A stretch of DNA of 64,000 nucleotides, from positions 2,268,001 through 2,332,000 of the forward strand of contig NZ_OY769915.1 of NCBI RefSeq assembly GCF_963669205.1, written 5' to 3'. How positions within the stretch are numbered: position 1 is the first letter of the stretch; each line of letters begins with the position of its first letter. Below are positions 14,967-23,278 of this stretch, one piece after another. A model generated the notes under the pieces. It was not told the origin of the DNA and did not search any database. It saw only the letters and a list, made by a program, of their open reading frames with translations. Origin of the DNA: an uncultured Roseibium sp. (lineage in GTDB: Bacteria; Pseudomonadota; Alphaproteobacteria; Rhizobiales; Stappiaceae). Position numbers and translations under genes: made by a program.

Positions 14967-17669
14967 ATGCGCAAGGCTATTTCGGTAATTCTGTCTTCAG
15001 CATTGATTGTGCAAACCGTATTTGTGAACGGCGCTTTCGCCGCTCCGGCGGTAACAACCGCCAACGTGAATTTCCGCCAGGGACCGGGCACAGGCTTCGG
15101 AACGCTTGGCACCGTGCCGAACGGAACCGCGGTCGAACTGGAGAACTGCGACGACACCGGCGCCTGGTGTTCGATCAGCTACAACGGCCAGAACGGGTTT
15201 GTCAGCGGCCGGTATCTGCAGCTGACCGAGCCTGAACAGGCGACCGGATGGCCCCGCTCCTTTGAAACGGATGGTGGCGCAACCCTGATCCTGTACCAGC
15301 CGCAATTCACCGAATGGACCGACTTCAAGACGCTCAAGGCCCTGGTCGCCGCCGAATACATCAAGGACAAGGACGCCAAACCGGTTTTCGGCGTGATCGG
15401 CGTCAGCGGCACGACGGTTGCCGATCCGCAGAACGGTGAAGTTGCCGTCAGCGACATCCAGGTGACCCAGCTGGACTTTTCCTCGCTGGACAGGAGTTCC
15501 CTGACCGACCTGACCCTGCAGGTCGGCAAGATCATGCCGACGGGCACGGTCACGGTGAAGGAAGACCGGATTACCGCGGGTCTTGCCGAGTACCAGCGCA
15601 TGGAAGATGTCGATGGGCTGAATGCCGAAGCGCCGCCGATTTTCGTCGAGACCGAACCCTCGATCCTGGTCCAGACCGAGGGCGCACCGATCCTGGCACC
15701 TGTGAAAGGCGACCAGGGATTGAGTTTTGTCGTCAATACCAATTGGGACGTCCTGAAAGTCGACGAGACCGAAGAGTTCTATCTGCGGGATGAAAAGTCC
15801 TGGCTCTCCACCAAGGATGTTGCGAGCGGGTGGCAGCCGGTGTCGGAGCTTCCGGACCTGATCAAGAACCTGCCGGATGACGACAACTGGTCCGAAACAC
15901 GCGAGGCGATCCCACCTCAGCCGTTCCCCGACAACAAGCCGCCGAAGATCGTCTACTCCGATAAGCCGGCCGAAATGATCGTCTTTGACGGAGAGCCCAA
16001 GCTGGAACCTGTCGGATCCACGGATCTTGAATGGGCTTCCAACACGGAAAGCGACGTCTTTTTCCTGAAGTCGACATCGACCTGGTACATCCTCGTATCC
16101 GGACGCTGGTTTAAGTCGGCCTCTCTTGACGGTCCGTGGGAATTCACCACCCCAAGCCTGCCGCCGGAGTTCCAGAACATCCCGGAAGATGCGCCCTATT
16201 ACTCGGTGTTGTCGTCAATCCCGGGCACGTCAGAAGCGGCGCAGGCACGGTTGAAGGCGAGCATTCCCACGACCGCACGTGTCGAAGTCGGTTCCGTGAG
16301 TGCGGACATCGCCTATGCCGGCGATCCGGAGTTCGAACCGATCGAGGGAACCTCGATGTCCTACGCCGTCAACACCAATGACCAGGTCATCCAGGTTGGC
16401 GCGAAATACTACGTTCTTCAGGATGGCGTCTGGTTTGTCGGCGACAGCCCGGAAGGGCCGTTTGTGGTCGCGACCGCCGTGCCGGACGAGATCTATACGA
16501 TCCCGCCGTCGTCCCCGGTCTACAACACGACTTATGTCCGCGTTTATGAATCGGAACCGAATGCTGTCTGGTACGGCTATACGATGGGGTATCTGACCGG
16601 GTTCCTTGCCTGGGGCGTCTTCGTCTACGGCTCCGGATGGTACTACCGTCCCTGGTATCGCCCGGGCATTCGCCCAATCTATTTCCGGCGTCCCGTTACC
16701 TACGGCATTGGCGCGTTTTACAACCCCGTCCGCGGCACCTTCGGCAGGTATGGCTATGCCTATGGTCCGAGGCGCGGCATCGCGGGTGGAGGTATCTACA
16801 ACCCCCGCACCGGCGGATACATTCGCGGCGCGGCCATCAGCGGTCCGCGCGGAAGCGCCGGGTTCATCACCGCCTATAATCCGCGGACCGGCAACCGGAT
16901 CGTCGCCGGCGGTGCACGCGGCATCTACGGTTCCTGGGGCGGCGCGGTCGTCTCCGGCCCGCAATGGTCGCGCACACGCGACATTCAGGCCGGTGCCGCC
17001 AAGCGCTGGAAGGAAAGCGGCGACCTTGGCCGCATCGGAAGCCTGGATCGCAGGGGCGATGTCTTCGCCGGTCGCGACGGCTCGGTCTACCGCCGCGACG
17101 GCGAGAACTGGAAAAAGTTCGAGGGCGGACGCTGGGGCGATGTCGCCGCGCCGTCGCGCGACAATATCCAGAACCGCCTGGGCGAAATCGGTGCCGGCGC
17201 GGCGATAGGAGCAGGGGCGGGCGCGGCGATTGCCAACCGTCCGGCGGGCGACCGGATTCAGAACCGGCCCAACGCGGGGCAGGGGAATTTGCAGAGGCCG
17301 CAGAACCGCCCCGCTGGCGACAGGCCGAATGTAAACAGGCCGGCAGGTGACCGGCCGGCGGCGCAGCGGCCGAGCACGCAAAGGCCCAGTACACAAAGGC
17401 CCAGTACACAAAGGCCAAGCACGCAACGGCCTGCCCAGAGACCGTCAACGCGCCCGGCACAGAACACGCGGCAGGCTCCGTCTCATCTCAACCGTGACAG
17501 AAAGGCGCGCAACGCCGGCAACAAGCAGGTCAACCGGAATCGCAACGTTCAGCGGAACCGTCCGCAGCAGACGCGTCCGCAACGTCAGGCCCGGCCGCAG
17601 CAGGCCCGGCCTCAACGGGGCGGCGGTGGCGGTGGTCAGCGGCGCGGTGGCGGACATCGCAGGCGGTAA
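14967..17669 (+). CDS. Large secreted SH3b protein with internal repeats and an Arg/Pro/Gln-rich tail
   Basis: This 900-residue exported protein has no function I recognise. In order: a signal peptide (MRKAISVILSSALIVQ..., cleavage near AFAAP); a bacterial SH3 domain (ANVNFRQGPGTGFGTLGTV...NGFVSGRYLQL, about residues 28-85); and a long middle with three related units, each holding a VNTN/ASNTE strand, a YLRDEKSW/STWYILVSGRWF/YVLQDGVWF strand pair, and a P-x-x-I turn. Next come a hydrophobic Trp/Tyr-rich stretch (YGYTMGYLTGFLAWGVFVYG) and Gly/Tyr/Arg repeats. The tail is rich in NRPAGDRP, STQRP and QARPQ units. SH3b domains often bind cell-wall peptides; the basic tail could bind polyanions. 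ATG chosen after GGGAGG; the frame opens earlier at 14910. Confidence 0.8.
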   Translation: MRKAISVILSSALIVQTVFVNGAFAAPAVTTANVNFRQGPGTGFGTLGTVPNGTAVELENCDDTGAWCSISYNGQNGFVSGRYLQLTEPEQATGWPRSFETDGGATLILYQPQFTEWTDFKTLKALVAAEYIKDKDAKPVFGVIGVSGTTVADPQNGEVAVSDIQVTQLDFSSLDRSSLTDLTLQVGKIMPTGTVTVKEDRITAGLAEYQRMEDVDGLNAEAPPIFVETEPSILVQTEGAPILAPVKGDQGLSFVVNTNWDVLKVDETEEFYLRDEKSWLSTKDVASGWQPVSELPDLIKNLPDDDNWSETREAIPPQPFPDNKPPKIVYSDKPAEMIVFDGEPKLEPVGSTDLEWASNTESDVFFLKSTSTWYILVSGRWFKSASLDGPWEFTTPSLPPEFQNIPEDAPYYSVLSSIPGTSEAAQARLKASIPTTARVEVGSVSADIAYAGDPEFEPIEGTSMSYAVNTNDQVIQVGAKYYVLQDGVWFVGDSPEGPFVVATAVPDEIYTIPPSSPVYNTTYVRVYESEPNAVWYGYTMGYLTGFLAWGVFVYGSGWYYRPWYRPGIRPIYFRRPVTYGIGAFYNPVRGTFGRYGYAYGPRRGIAGGGIYNPRTGGYIRGAAISGPRGSAGFITAYNPRTGNRIVAGGARGIYGSWGGAVVSGPQWSRTRDIQAGAAKRWKESGDLGRIGSLDRRGDVFAGRDGSVYRRDGENWKKFEGGRWGDVAAPSRDNIQNRLGEIGAGAAIGAGAGAAIANRPAGDRIQNRPNAGQGNLQRPQNRPAGDRPNVNRPAGDRPAAQRPSTQRPSTQRPSTQRPSTQRPAQRPSTRPAQNTRQAPSHLNRDRKARNAGNKQVNRNRNVQRNRPQQTRPQRQARPQQARPQRGGGGGGQRRGGGHRRR
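17370..17429 (+). repeat. Four tandem 15 bp coding repeats
   Basis: The units at 17370, 17385, 17400 and 17415 are CC[G/C/A]AG[C/T]AC[G/A]CAA[A/C]GG, encoding P-S-T-Q-R in the protein tail. Units two and three are identical, suggesting recent slippage. Confidence 0.85.
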
Positions 17670-17728
17670 CGGCGCTTCCCGCAGTTGCCGTCAGGCCGCG
17701 TCGGGTTCAGGTCTGAGCCGCCGGATCC

Positions 17729-18190
17729 TTAAAGTGGCAGATCGCGGGCATCCGCGATCGCCTCCATGGTCATGTAGGACGTGACCGTGTCCAGATCGAC
17801 TTTCTCGATCAGGCGCTGATAGACCCGGTCGAAGGCGTTCATGTCTTCGGCGACGACTTTCAGCATGTAGTCGTAATCCCCGGCAACACGGTAGAAGTCG
17901 ATGACGTTCGGGATCGCCGACACCTCGCGCCGGAAGCTCTCCAGCCAGTCCTTGGAATGATGGCGGGTTCTGATCATCACGAAAACCGTCAGGTTGAGCC
18001 CCAGCAGCGCCGGGTCCAGCCGGATGGTGTGGCTCCTGATCAGACCGTTGTCGTAAAGCGCCTTCAACCTGCGCCAGCACGCATTTTGTGAAAGCCCGAC
18101 AATTTCTGCGAGCTCTCTCTGTGAAAGACGGGCATCCCGTTGCAGAGCGCGAAGCATCGTCCGGTCAATCTGATCGATTTTTTTCTCCAT
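17729..18190 (-). CDS. Lrp/AsnC family transcriptional regulator
   Basis: This 153-residue regulator has an N-terminal helix-turn-helix (LQRDARLSQRELAEIVGLSQNACWRRLKAL) split over residues 15-45. A RAM/AsnC ligand-binding domain follows, with the VFVMIRT and VAGDYDYMLKVV strands. Lrp-type proteins form dimers to octamers and usually sense an amino acid. It is divergent from the PLP-enzyme gene with 105 bp between the starts, so it probably controls that operon and itself. A candidate operator lies in the gap. Confidence 0.92.
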   Translation of the reverse strand: MEKKIDQIDRTMLRALQRDARLSQRELAEIVGLSQNACWRRLKALYDNGLIRSHTIRLDPALLGLNLTVFVMIRTRHHSKDWLESFRREVSAIPNVIDFYRVAGDYDYMLKVVAEDMNAFDRVYQRLIEKVDLDTVTSYMTMEAIADARDLPL

Positions 18191-18216
18191 ATTCGATCAA
18201 ATGACACGAAAATATA

Positions 18217-18249
18217 TGAGAAACAAACAAAAACTGTGAAGTTTTCTCA
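18217..18249. promoter_or_regulatory. Candidate Lrp-type operator
   Basis: An imperfect inverted repeat, TGAGAAAC (18217-18224) and GTTTTCTCA (18241-18249), lies in an AT-rich stretch between the divergent Lrp gene and the PLP-enzyme gene, where Lrp/AsnC proteins usually bind. Binding is inferred. Confidence 0.4.
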
Positions 18250-18295
18250 TTTGGAAAGGTCATATGATTGTACCAACGCGAGTTTGGAGCAGCAA

Positions 18296-19762
18296 ATGAC
18301 ACACAAGACCGGAACGGCAATCGATCATTTCAAGGCAGATTTGAATTCACCGGATCTCGTTGCGCGGCTGCGGGCAGGACTGATCGGAGAGGGAGCCCAG
18401 ATCACGGGTCCGCTCGGTGAGCGCGAGATGATCTATGCCGACTATGTCGCGTCCGGCCGGGCGCTGCGCCAGATCGAGGATTTCGTTCTGGAAGAGGTGC
18501 TGCCGGTTTACGCCAACTCTCACACGGAGGCATCCTATTGCGGGAGTGCCATGACACGGATGCGCGAAGCCTCGCGGGCGGAAATCGCGCGCGTCTGCGG
18601 CGCGGACGGTTCGTACGCCACCATTTTCTGCGGTTCCGGCGCAACGGCCGGTCTCAACAGGCTGGTTCACCTGCTGGGCGTGAGCGAGGCGGTTAGAAGA
18701 GGCGAACGGCCGCTTGTGCTTCTCGGGCCGTATGAACACCATTCGGATATTCTGCCGTGGCGCGAAAGCGGGGCTGAAGTCATCGAGATCGGAGAAGACG
18801 AGGCGGGCGGTCCTGATCTCCAGGACCTTGAGGCAAGACTGCTGGCCTGTGGCAGGAAAAGACTGGTGATCGGCGCCTTTTCCATGATGTCCAACGTCAC
18901 CGGCATCGTGACGGACGATCTCGCCGTGACGAGTCTTCTCAAGAAACATGGCGCGTTGAGCGTCTGGGACTGCGCCGGCTCGGGTCCGTATCTTCCGATC
19001 GACATGCAAAGCGGCACGGATGCGCAAAAGGATGCCGTCGTGGTGTCGCCGCACAAGTTCCTCGGCGGACCAGCGGCCTCCGGTGTGATGATCGTCCGCA
19101 AGGACGCCGTGAGACGGGATGTGCCGGTTTTCCCGGGCGGCGGCAGCGTCCGCTTCGTGTCCCCTTGGGGCCATGACTACACCACCGATTTGTGCGCACG
19201 CGAGGAAGCCGGAACCCCGAACGTGATCGGAGACATCCGGGCCTGCCTTGCCTTTCTCGTGAAGGAAGCCATCGGGCAGGACCTGATGGATGCCAGAAAC
19301 GCCGCCTGGCGGGGCAAGGCGCTGGCGGTCTGGCAGGAAAACCCGGCGATCGAGATCATGGGAAATCCGCAGGCACGCCATGTCCTGCCGGTCTTTTCAT
19401 TCCGGATGCGCGATCTGGAGCGCGGCGGTTACATCCATCAGCAACTGGTGACGCGAATGCTCTCGGATGCTTACGGTATCCAGGCGCGGGGAGGGTGTGC
19501 GTGCGCCGGCCCCTACGCACACCGCCTGCTTTCGATCGGGCCCGACGAATCGGATAGATTGCGACAGGGCATCCTGGCCGGAGAAGAACTGAAGAAACCG
19601 GGGTGGACGCGGTTGAATTTTTCCGTTCTGCTCACCGCAGACAAGGTGGACAGGATCATTTCTGCGGTCGATGAGCTTGCACGCTCACCCTATCCGCTTG
19701 CGGACTGGTACGAATGCGACCGGGAAACGGCGCGTTTCAAGGCAGTCAGAACCGCTGCTTGA
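18296..19762 (+). CDS. Class V aminotransferase-fold PLP enzyme (cysteine desulfurase-like)
   Basis: PLP-dependent fold-type I enzyme of 488 residues, longer than SufS/CsdA (about 400). Visible landmarks: ADYVASGRALR at the N-terminus; FCGSGATAGLNRL for the cofactor phosphate; SVWDCAGSGPYLPIDM with the PLP-ring Asp; VVVSPHKFLGG with the Schiff-base Lys after His; and RGGCACAGPYAHRLL, the loop that carries the catalytic Cys in desulfurases. It may act on a cysteine- or selenocysteine-like substrate; the exact reaction is unknown. The ATG at 18296 has GGAG seven bases upstream; the frame opens earlier at 18140 across the control region. It is 15 bp from the glutamine-amidotransferase gene, so they form a two-gene operon under the divergent Lrp regulator. 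Confidence 0.85.
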   Translation: MTHKTGTAIDHFKADLNSPDLVARLRAGLIGEGAQITGPLGEREMIYADYVASGRALRQIEDFVLEEVLPVYANSHTEASYCGSAMTRMREASRAEIARVCGADGSYATIFCGSGATAGLNRLVHLLGVSEAVRRGERPLVLLGPYEHHSDILPWRESGAEVIEIGEDEAGGPDLQDLEARLLACGRKRLVIGAFSMMSNVTGIVTDDLAVTSLLKKHGALSVWDCAGSGPYLPIDMQSGTDAQKDAVVVSPHKFLGGPAASGVMIVRKDAVRRDVPVFPGGGSVRFVSPWGHDYTTDLCAREEAGTPNVIGDIRACLAFLVKEAIGQDLMDARNAAWRGKALAVWQENPAIEIMGNPQARHVLPVFSFRMRDLERGGYIHQQLVTRMLSDAYGIQARGGCACAGPYAHRLLSIGPDESDRLRQGILAGEELKKPGWTRLNFSVLLTADKVDRIISAVDELARSPYPLADWYECDRETARFKAVRTAA

Positions 19763-19777
19763 TGAGGATTTGAAAAG

Positions 19778-20563
19778 ATGTGCCGATGGGCGGCCTGGAG
19801 TGGCGCACCGAGATATCTGGAAGAGGTCATCTGCGATCCGGCCCACTCGCTGATCGATCAAAGCCGGAATGCGCTGTCCTGCAAGACCGCGGTCAACGCG
19901 GACGGGTTCGGCGTTGCCTGGTATGGCGACCGGGAAACACCGTGTTTGTACAAGGACGTACGGCCGGCCTGGTCCGACCCCAATCTGCTTCAGATCGCAC
20001 GGCACATCCGCTCTGGGCACTTCCTGGCGCATGTGCGTGCGTCGACGGGCACGGCAACGACCCGGGACAACTGCCACCCCTTCACCCACGAGCGCTGGGC
20101 ATTCATGCACAACGGTCAGGTCGGCGGCTATGAAAAGGTCAGACGGCGTCTCGACAACATGATCCCGGATGACCTTTACCGACACCGCATGGGCGGGACG
20201 GACAGCGAGTGCCTGTTCCTGATCGCGCTGGCCTATGGTCTGCGGCTGCATCCGCGTGCCGCCATGGCGCGCGTGGTTCACGAGGCGGAGGCCCTGTCCC
20301 GCTACGCCGGAGAAAAACCCCATATGCGCTTTGCCTCCGCATGGTCGGACGGCAACACGCTCTATGCCGCGCGTTACGCGTCCGACAACGTCCCGCCGAC
20401 GCTCTATTACCGGCAGTTCGATGACGGGGTCATGGTTGTTTCCGAGCCGCTCGACGAAGCGCCCAGCCGCTGGGTTGAAGTCCCACAGGGACACATGATC
20501 GAGGTAAAGGATGGCGAGGTTCGGCAGGTCGCCTTCCTGAGCGAGGAAAATCTTGTCGGCTGA
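19778..20563 (+). CDS. Class II glutamine amidotransferase (YafJ/EgtC-like)
   Basis: Ntn-fold amidohydrolase of 261 residues. Cys2 is the expected catalytic nucleophile once Met is removed (MCRWAAWSG). The family landmarks NADGFGVAWYG, HFLAHVRASTG, NCHPFTHERWAFMHNGQVGG and GTDSECLF follow in order. Proteins of this group stand alone, without a synthetase domain, and hydrolyse a gamma-glutamyl amide bond; EgtC in ergothioneine synthesis is one characterised example. Together with the adjacent class V PLP enzyme, the pair is reminiscent of EgtC/EgtE, but no EgtB or EgtD homologue is in the window. The substrate is unknown. Confidence 0.88.
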   Translation: MCRWAAWSGAPRYLEEVICDPAHSLIDQSRNALSCKTAVNADGFGVAWYGDRETPCLYKDVRPAWSDPNLLQIARHIRSGHFLAHVRASTGTATTRDNCHPFTHERWAFMHNGQVGGYEKVRRRLDNMIPDDLYRHRMGGTDSECLFLIALAYGLRLHPRAAMARVVHEAEALSRYAGEKPHMRFASAWSDGNTLYAARYASDNVPPTLYYRQFDDGVMVVSEPLDEAPSRWVEVPQGHMIEVKDGEVRQVAFLSEENLVG

Positions 20564-20599
20564 GGGGCGCTATCGCATCCAGAACAGGGCGGCCAGGCG

Positions 20600-20965
20600 T
20601 CAGCTCTCGATCCAGTGCCATGCGGTTTCGATCTCGTCCGTGGAATAGTGCATTTCCTCGATCCCGACCGCCTTCGCAAAGAACGCATCCACTGACACGA
20701 GCGTTTGGAGAAATTTGCTGTCCGCAACGATGGCGACTTTCCGCAAGTGACGCATGTGGGTCAGCATCCACTTGATATCGGAGGCGGCAGCCTCGAATGA
20801 GACGCTGACCTGATCGCCAAGCACGACCAGAATGCTGATCTTGTCGTGCTCCTCGATCATTTTTTCGGCTTCGGCGGTCAGGTCTTTTTCCTGGCCGATG
20901 TCGAGCTTGCCGGAGATCTCGACGCCGAGTATGGCACCATTGCTGCGGGGAAGAATCTTGTACAT
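20600..20965 (-). CDS. SpoIIAA-like STAS-domain protein
   Basis: Small cytoplasmic protein of 121 residues matching the SpoIIAA-like (STAS/SEC14, DUF3478) family: the LGVEISGKLDIGQEKDL strand-loop, the ILVVLGDQVSVSFEAA segment, the KVAIVADSKFLQ strand, and a C-terminal EIETAWHWIES helix. These proteins are common in alphaproteobacteria; their role is not established. The ATG at 20965 follows GGAAGG; a GTG two codons upstream would overlap that site. Convergent with the amidotransferase gene. Confidence 0.8.
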   Translation of the reverse strand: MYKILPRSNGAILGVEISGKLDIGQEKDLTAEAEKMIEEHDKISILVVLGDQVSVSFEAAASDIKWMLTHMRHLRKVAIVADSKFLQTLVSVDAFFAKAVGIEEMHYSTDEIETAWHWIES

Positions 20966-21060
20966 CGGCACCTTCCTTGAAACAGATCCTGCTCTCGAAT
21001 CCGGTCGCTAGCTTAGTGCACGCGTTTCCCACCATTCAAGGGCAGGCGGTCGTGCGCTGC

Positions 21061-21681
21061 TCAGCCGTTTCTGTCTTGAGCTTTTGAAACCAGCGCGCGG
21101 GTCTGGGCATCAACAATCTCCCGGATTTGCCGCGTCAGCGGAAACTGTTCGGTTCGGGAGGTTCCATATGTCAGGTTGAAGTTGTGAAACTCCGCGCTTT
21201 GCGGCGGCATCAGGTGATGCTGCAGAATTGTCTCCAGCTTGTCGAACGCCTTTGCCAGCCTGGCCTCGGCTGTCGCCGCTCCGGCATATTCATCCCAGAG
21301 GCCGAGAAGGTCCTCGGAGATGTCGTCGGGAAGACCGTTGCAAAGGGTCTGAAAGTCCTGCCTTTCCCGGGCTTCCCTGTCGTCGCCGTCCTGCTGAAGC
21401 GGTGCCGGGATGTCACCGGATATCGCTTCGCCAAGGTCATGCACAACGCAAAGTTTCACCAGCTTGAGCAGATCGATCCCGTCCAGTTCCTTCTCGAACA
21501 AAAGAACCATGAGCGCCAGCCTCCAGCTGTGCTCGGCGGTGCTTTCCGGCCGTCCCTGGCGCGTCGAGCCGGATCGGATCGTATCCTTCAGCCTTTCGGC
21601 TTCCTGGAGGAATGTCAGGATGCCGGCGAGCCTCTGTGGCTCCATCGTGTCTGCCGGGAAATTGGGAACGTCTTGGGTCAT
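21061..21681 (-). CDS. HD-domain phosphohydrolase (YfbR-like)
   Basis: This 206-residue protein of the HD_3 family is related to 5'-deoxynucleotidase YfbR. The metal-binding residues are in TAEHSWRLALM (His), VVHDLGEAISGD (HD pair) and the later KAFDKLETILQ Asp. The likely reaction is release of phosphate from deoxynucleoside monophosphates or related compounds. I chose the ATG at 21681 (MTQDVPNF); the frame extends to 21771 but without family-like sequence. It follows the XRE regulator gene on the same strand with about 50 bp between them. Confidence 0.82.
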   Translation of the reverse strand: MTQDVPNFPADTMEPQRLAGILTFLQEAERLKDTIRSGSTRQGRPESTAEHSWRLALMVLLFEKELDGIDLLKLVKLCVVHDLGEAISGDIPAPLQQDGDDREARERQDFQTLCNGLPDDISEDLLGLWDEYAGAATAEARLAKAFDKLETILQHHLMPPQSAEFHNFNLTYGTSRTEQFPLTRQIREIVDAQTRALVSKAQDRNG

Positions 21682-21730
21682 GCCGGTGATCGTAGCCGCT
21701 CGAACGGGGCGTTGCGATGCCCTGAATAAA

Positions 21731-22303
21731 TTATGCGGGCGTGGAAATCTCGTCGCGGACAAGGCGCGCAAAACGTCCGTCGGACAGGGCGAGCCGGGAA
21801 ATGCGGATCCGGCTTTCCGGGATGGTCAGTTCCGCGAATTCGGCGCGCTCTGTCTGGTAGACGATGTCGGGACCCAGTGGTTCGAACCAGCCGCTGTCCG
21901 CCAGATTGTCCTCGGCCACTCTTATGCCCTCGGAGGCAAACCGCCACAAAGGCGTGTCGATGAGGTCGGAAACGGAAACCCGCCAGTCCTTCGTGCGGGC
22001 AGGCGAGGCGGCGAGCAGCCTGTGGGTCAGGTCACACACGAGATGAACGGGCGTTGCGGCTTGTGTCACGAGATCCAGCAGGGCCCGGTCCGCTGCCGTC
22101 TCGGGCCGCGCGCGCAGCAATCTCGTGATCTGCTGCCGTTCGAACCCATCCGGTTCTGCCTGTCCGCTTTCCCAGCGCGATATCCTGCTTTGGGACACGC
22201 CGAGATCCCGGGCCAGGGCTTGCTGCTTGACCCGGTTGAGGACGCGCCACCTCCTTAGAGAGGGGCCGAGGTTGGAGGCGAGAACGGCGGTTTCGCTGAT
22301 CAT
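21731..22303 (-). CDS. XRE family transcriptional regulator
   Basis: This 190-residue regulator has an N-terminal Cro/C1-type helix-turn-helix (KQQALARDLGVSQSRISRWESG, split about residues 25-46). It is followed by about 130 residues of a PAS-like sensory region (VHLVCDLTHRLLAAS, DLIDTPLWRFASEG) of unknown ligand. Its target is not evident. The downstream HD-domain gene may be co-transcribed. Confidence 0.85.
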   Translation of the reverse strand: MISETAVLASNLGPSLRRWRVLNRVKQQALARDLGVSQSRISRWESGQAEPDGFERQQITRLLRARPETAADRALLDLVTQAATPVHLVCDLTHRLLAASPARTKDWRVSVSDLIDTPLWRFASEGIRVAEDNLADSGWFEPLGPDIVYQTERAEFAELTIPESRIRISRLALSDGRFARLVRDEISTPA

Positions 22304-22354
22304 GACGGTAGTTTACCGCCGCTTGCCTGAAAGGTGGAGAGCCAATCGCGGAAG

Positions 22355-22765
22355 TCAGGCTGATTTGTAGGCGCGGCTGGAGACCTGGAGAGCATTCCCG
22401 TCCGGGTCCTTCGCATTGGAAAAAGCGTACCCGTCCGCCTTGTGAATGGTTCCGAATTTCAGGCCCTTCTTTGCGGCTTGTTCCCGGAACGCGGCAACAT
22501 CCGTGACATCGAAGACCAGCTTGACGGCGACCTGACCCAGTTTTTGCGCCTTTCCGGCCTTGTGGAGCAACAGGTGCGACCCGCCGTTTTCCGGAACCAG
22601 TTCGGTGATACGGTCCGTCGGTGTGGTCACCGCCCTGAACCCGAAGAAAAACGCATAGAACGAGGCGCTGATATCCACGTCGCGCACATAAAGGATGATT
22701 CGATTGAGCCCTGCGGACACAGTCACGCCGCTGCCGGAGGAGGCGCTCAGATCGGTGTCGCTCAT
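22355..22765 (-). CDS. Glyoxalase/bleomycin-resistance (VOC) family protein
   Basis: This 136-residue VOC-superfamily protein has paired beta-alpha-beta modules: LNRIILYVRDVDISASFYAFFFGF at the start, LVFDVTDVAAFREQAAKKG in the middle, and FSNAKDPDGNALQV at the end. VOC proteins bind a divalent metal and act as lyases, isomerases, dioxygenases or drug-binding proteins; the substrate is unknown. The ATG at 22765 overlaps the stop of the upstream GFA gene (ATGA), so translation is coupled. Confidence 0.82.
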   Translation of the reverse strand: MSDTDLSASSGSGVTVSAGLNRIILYVRDVDISASFYAFFFGFRAVTTPTDRITELVPENGGSHLLLHKAGKAQKLGQVAVKLVFDVTDVAAFREQAAKKGLKFGTIHKADGYAFSNAKDPDGNALQVSSRAYKSA

Positions 22766-23199
22766 TTCCTGAGTTCGCCTTGTGTGAACGCGATGGACGG
22801 GTCGGACGAGTGTTCGATGCCGTCGATCCCGATCTCCACCCATGAATGCTTGCGGTGTTCGTAAACCGAAAATCGCGGGGCCGGAAACTCCGGATCTGCA
22901 AACGCTCCGACCGGAACGGCCGTGACGCCGGGCCAGCCCTCGATGACAAAGGCGAGCGTCGACCCGCAGACCGGGCAGAAACGATAGGTGGCGACATGAC
23001 CGCTGTCGCAGTCACGGTGCCATTCGTTGAATTCGCCCGTCAACCGGACATTTTCATCGCGCCACCGCGCCTGCACCGCGAAAACGCTTCCGGTCCGCTT
23101 CTGGCATTCAAGGCAATGGCAGGCAGAAATGCGCACAGGCTCGCCGCTGCACTCGGCACGCAGCTGTCCGCACCTGCACGTTGCCGTTCTTGTGGTCAT
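22762..23199 (-). CDS. GFA family protein (glutathione-dependent formaldehyde-activating enzyme/CENP-V-like)
   Basis: Zinc protein of 145 residues with the GFA cysteine pattern: CRCGQLRAEC near the N-terminus, SACHCLECQKRTGS in the middle, and FCPVCGSTLAF after the central sheet. Members are annotated as glutathione-dependent formaldehyde-activating enzymes, but most are uncharacterised. The ATG at 23199 has GGAGG seven bases upstream; the frame continues to 23295 without family match. Translationally coupled to the VOC gene. Confidence 0.85.
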   Translation of the reverse strand: MTTRTATCRCGQLRAECSGEPVRISACHCLECQKRTGSVFAVQARWRDENVRLTGEFNEWHRDCDSGHVATYRFCPVCGSTLAFVIEGWPGVTAVPVGAFADPEFPAPRFSVYEHRKHSWVEIGIDGIEHSSDPSIAFTQGELRK

Positions 23200-23278
23200 C
23201 GGTTGGCCTCCGTTTCGGTCTGCTCTTAAGGAAAGCACCGGCACGCGAGGCGCACAATAGGTCTCGCGCAGAAGAGAC

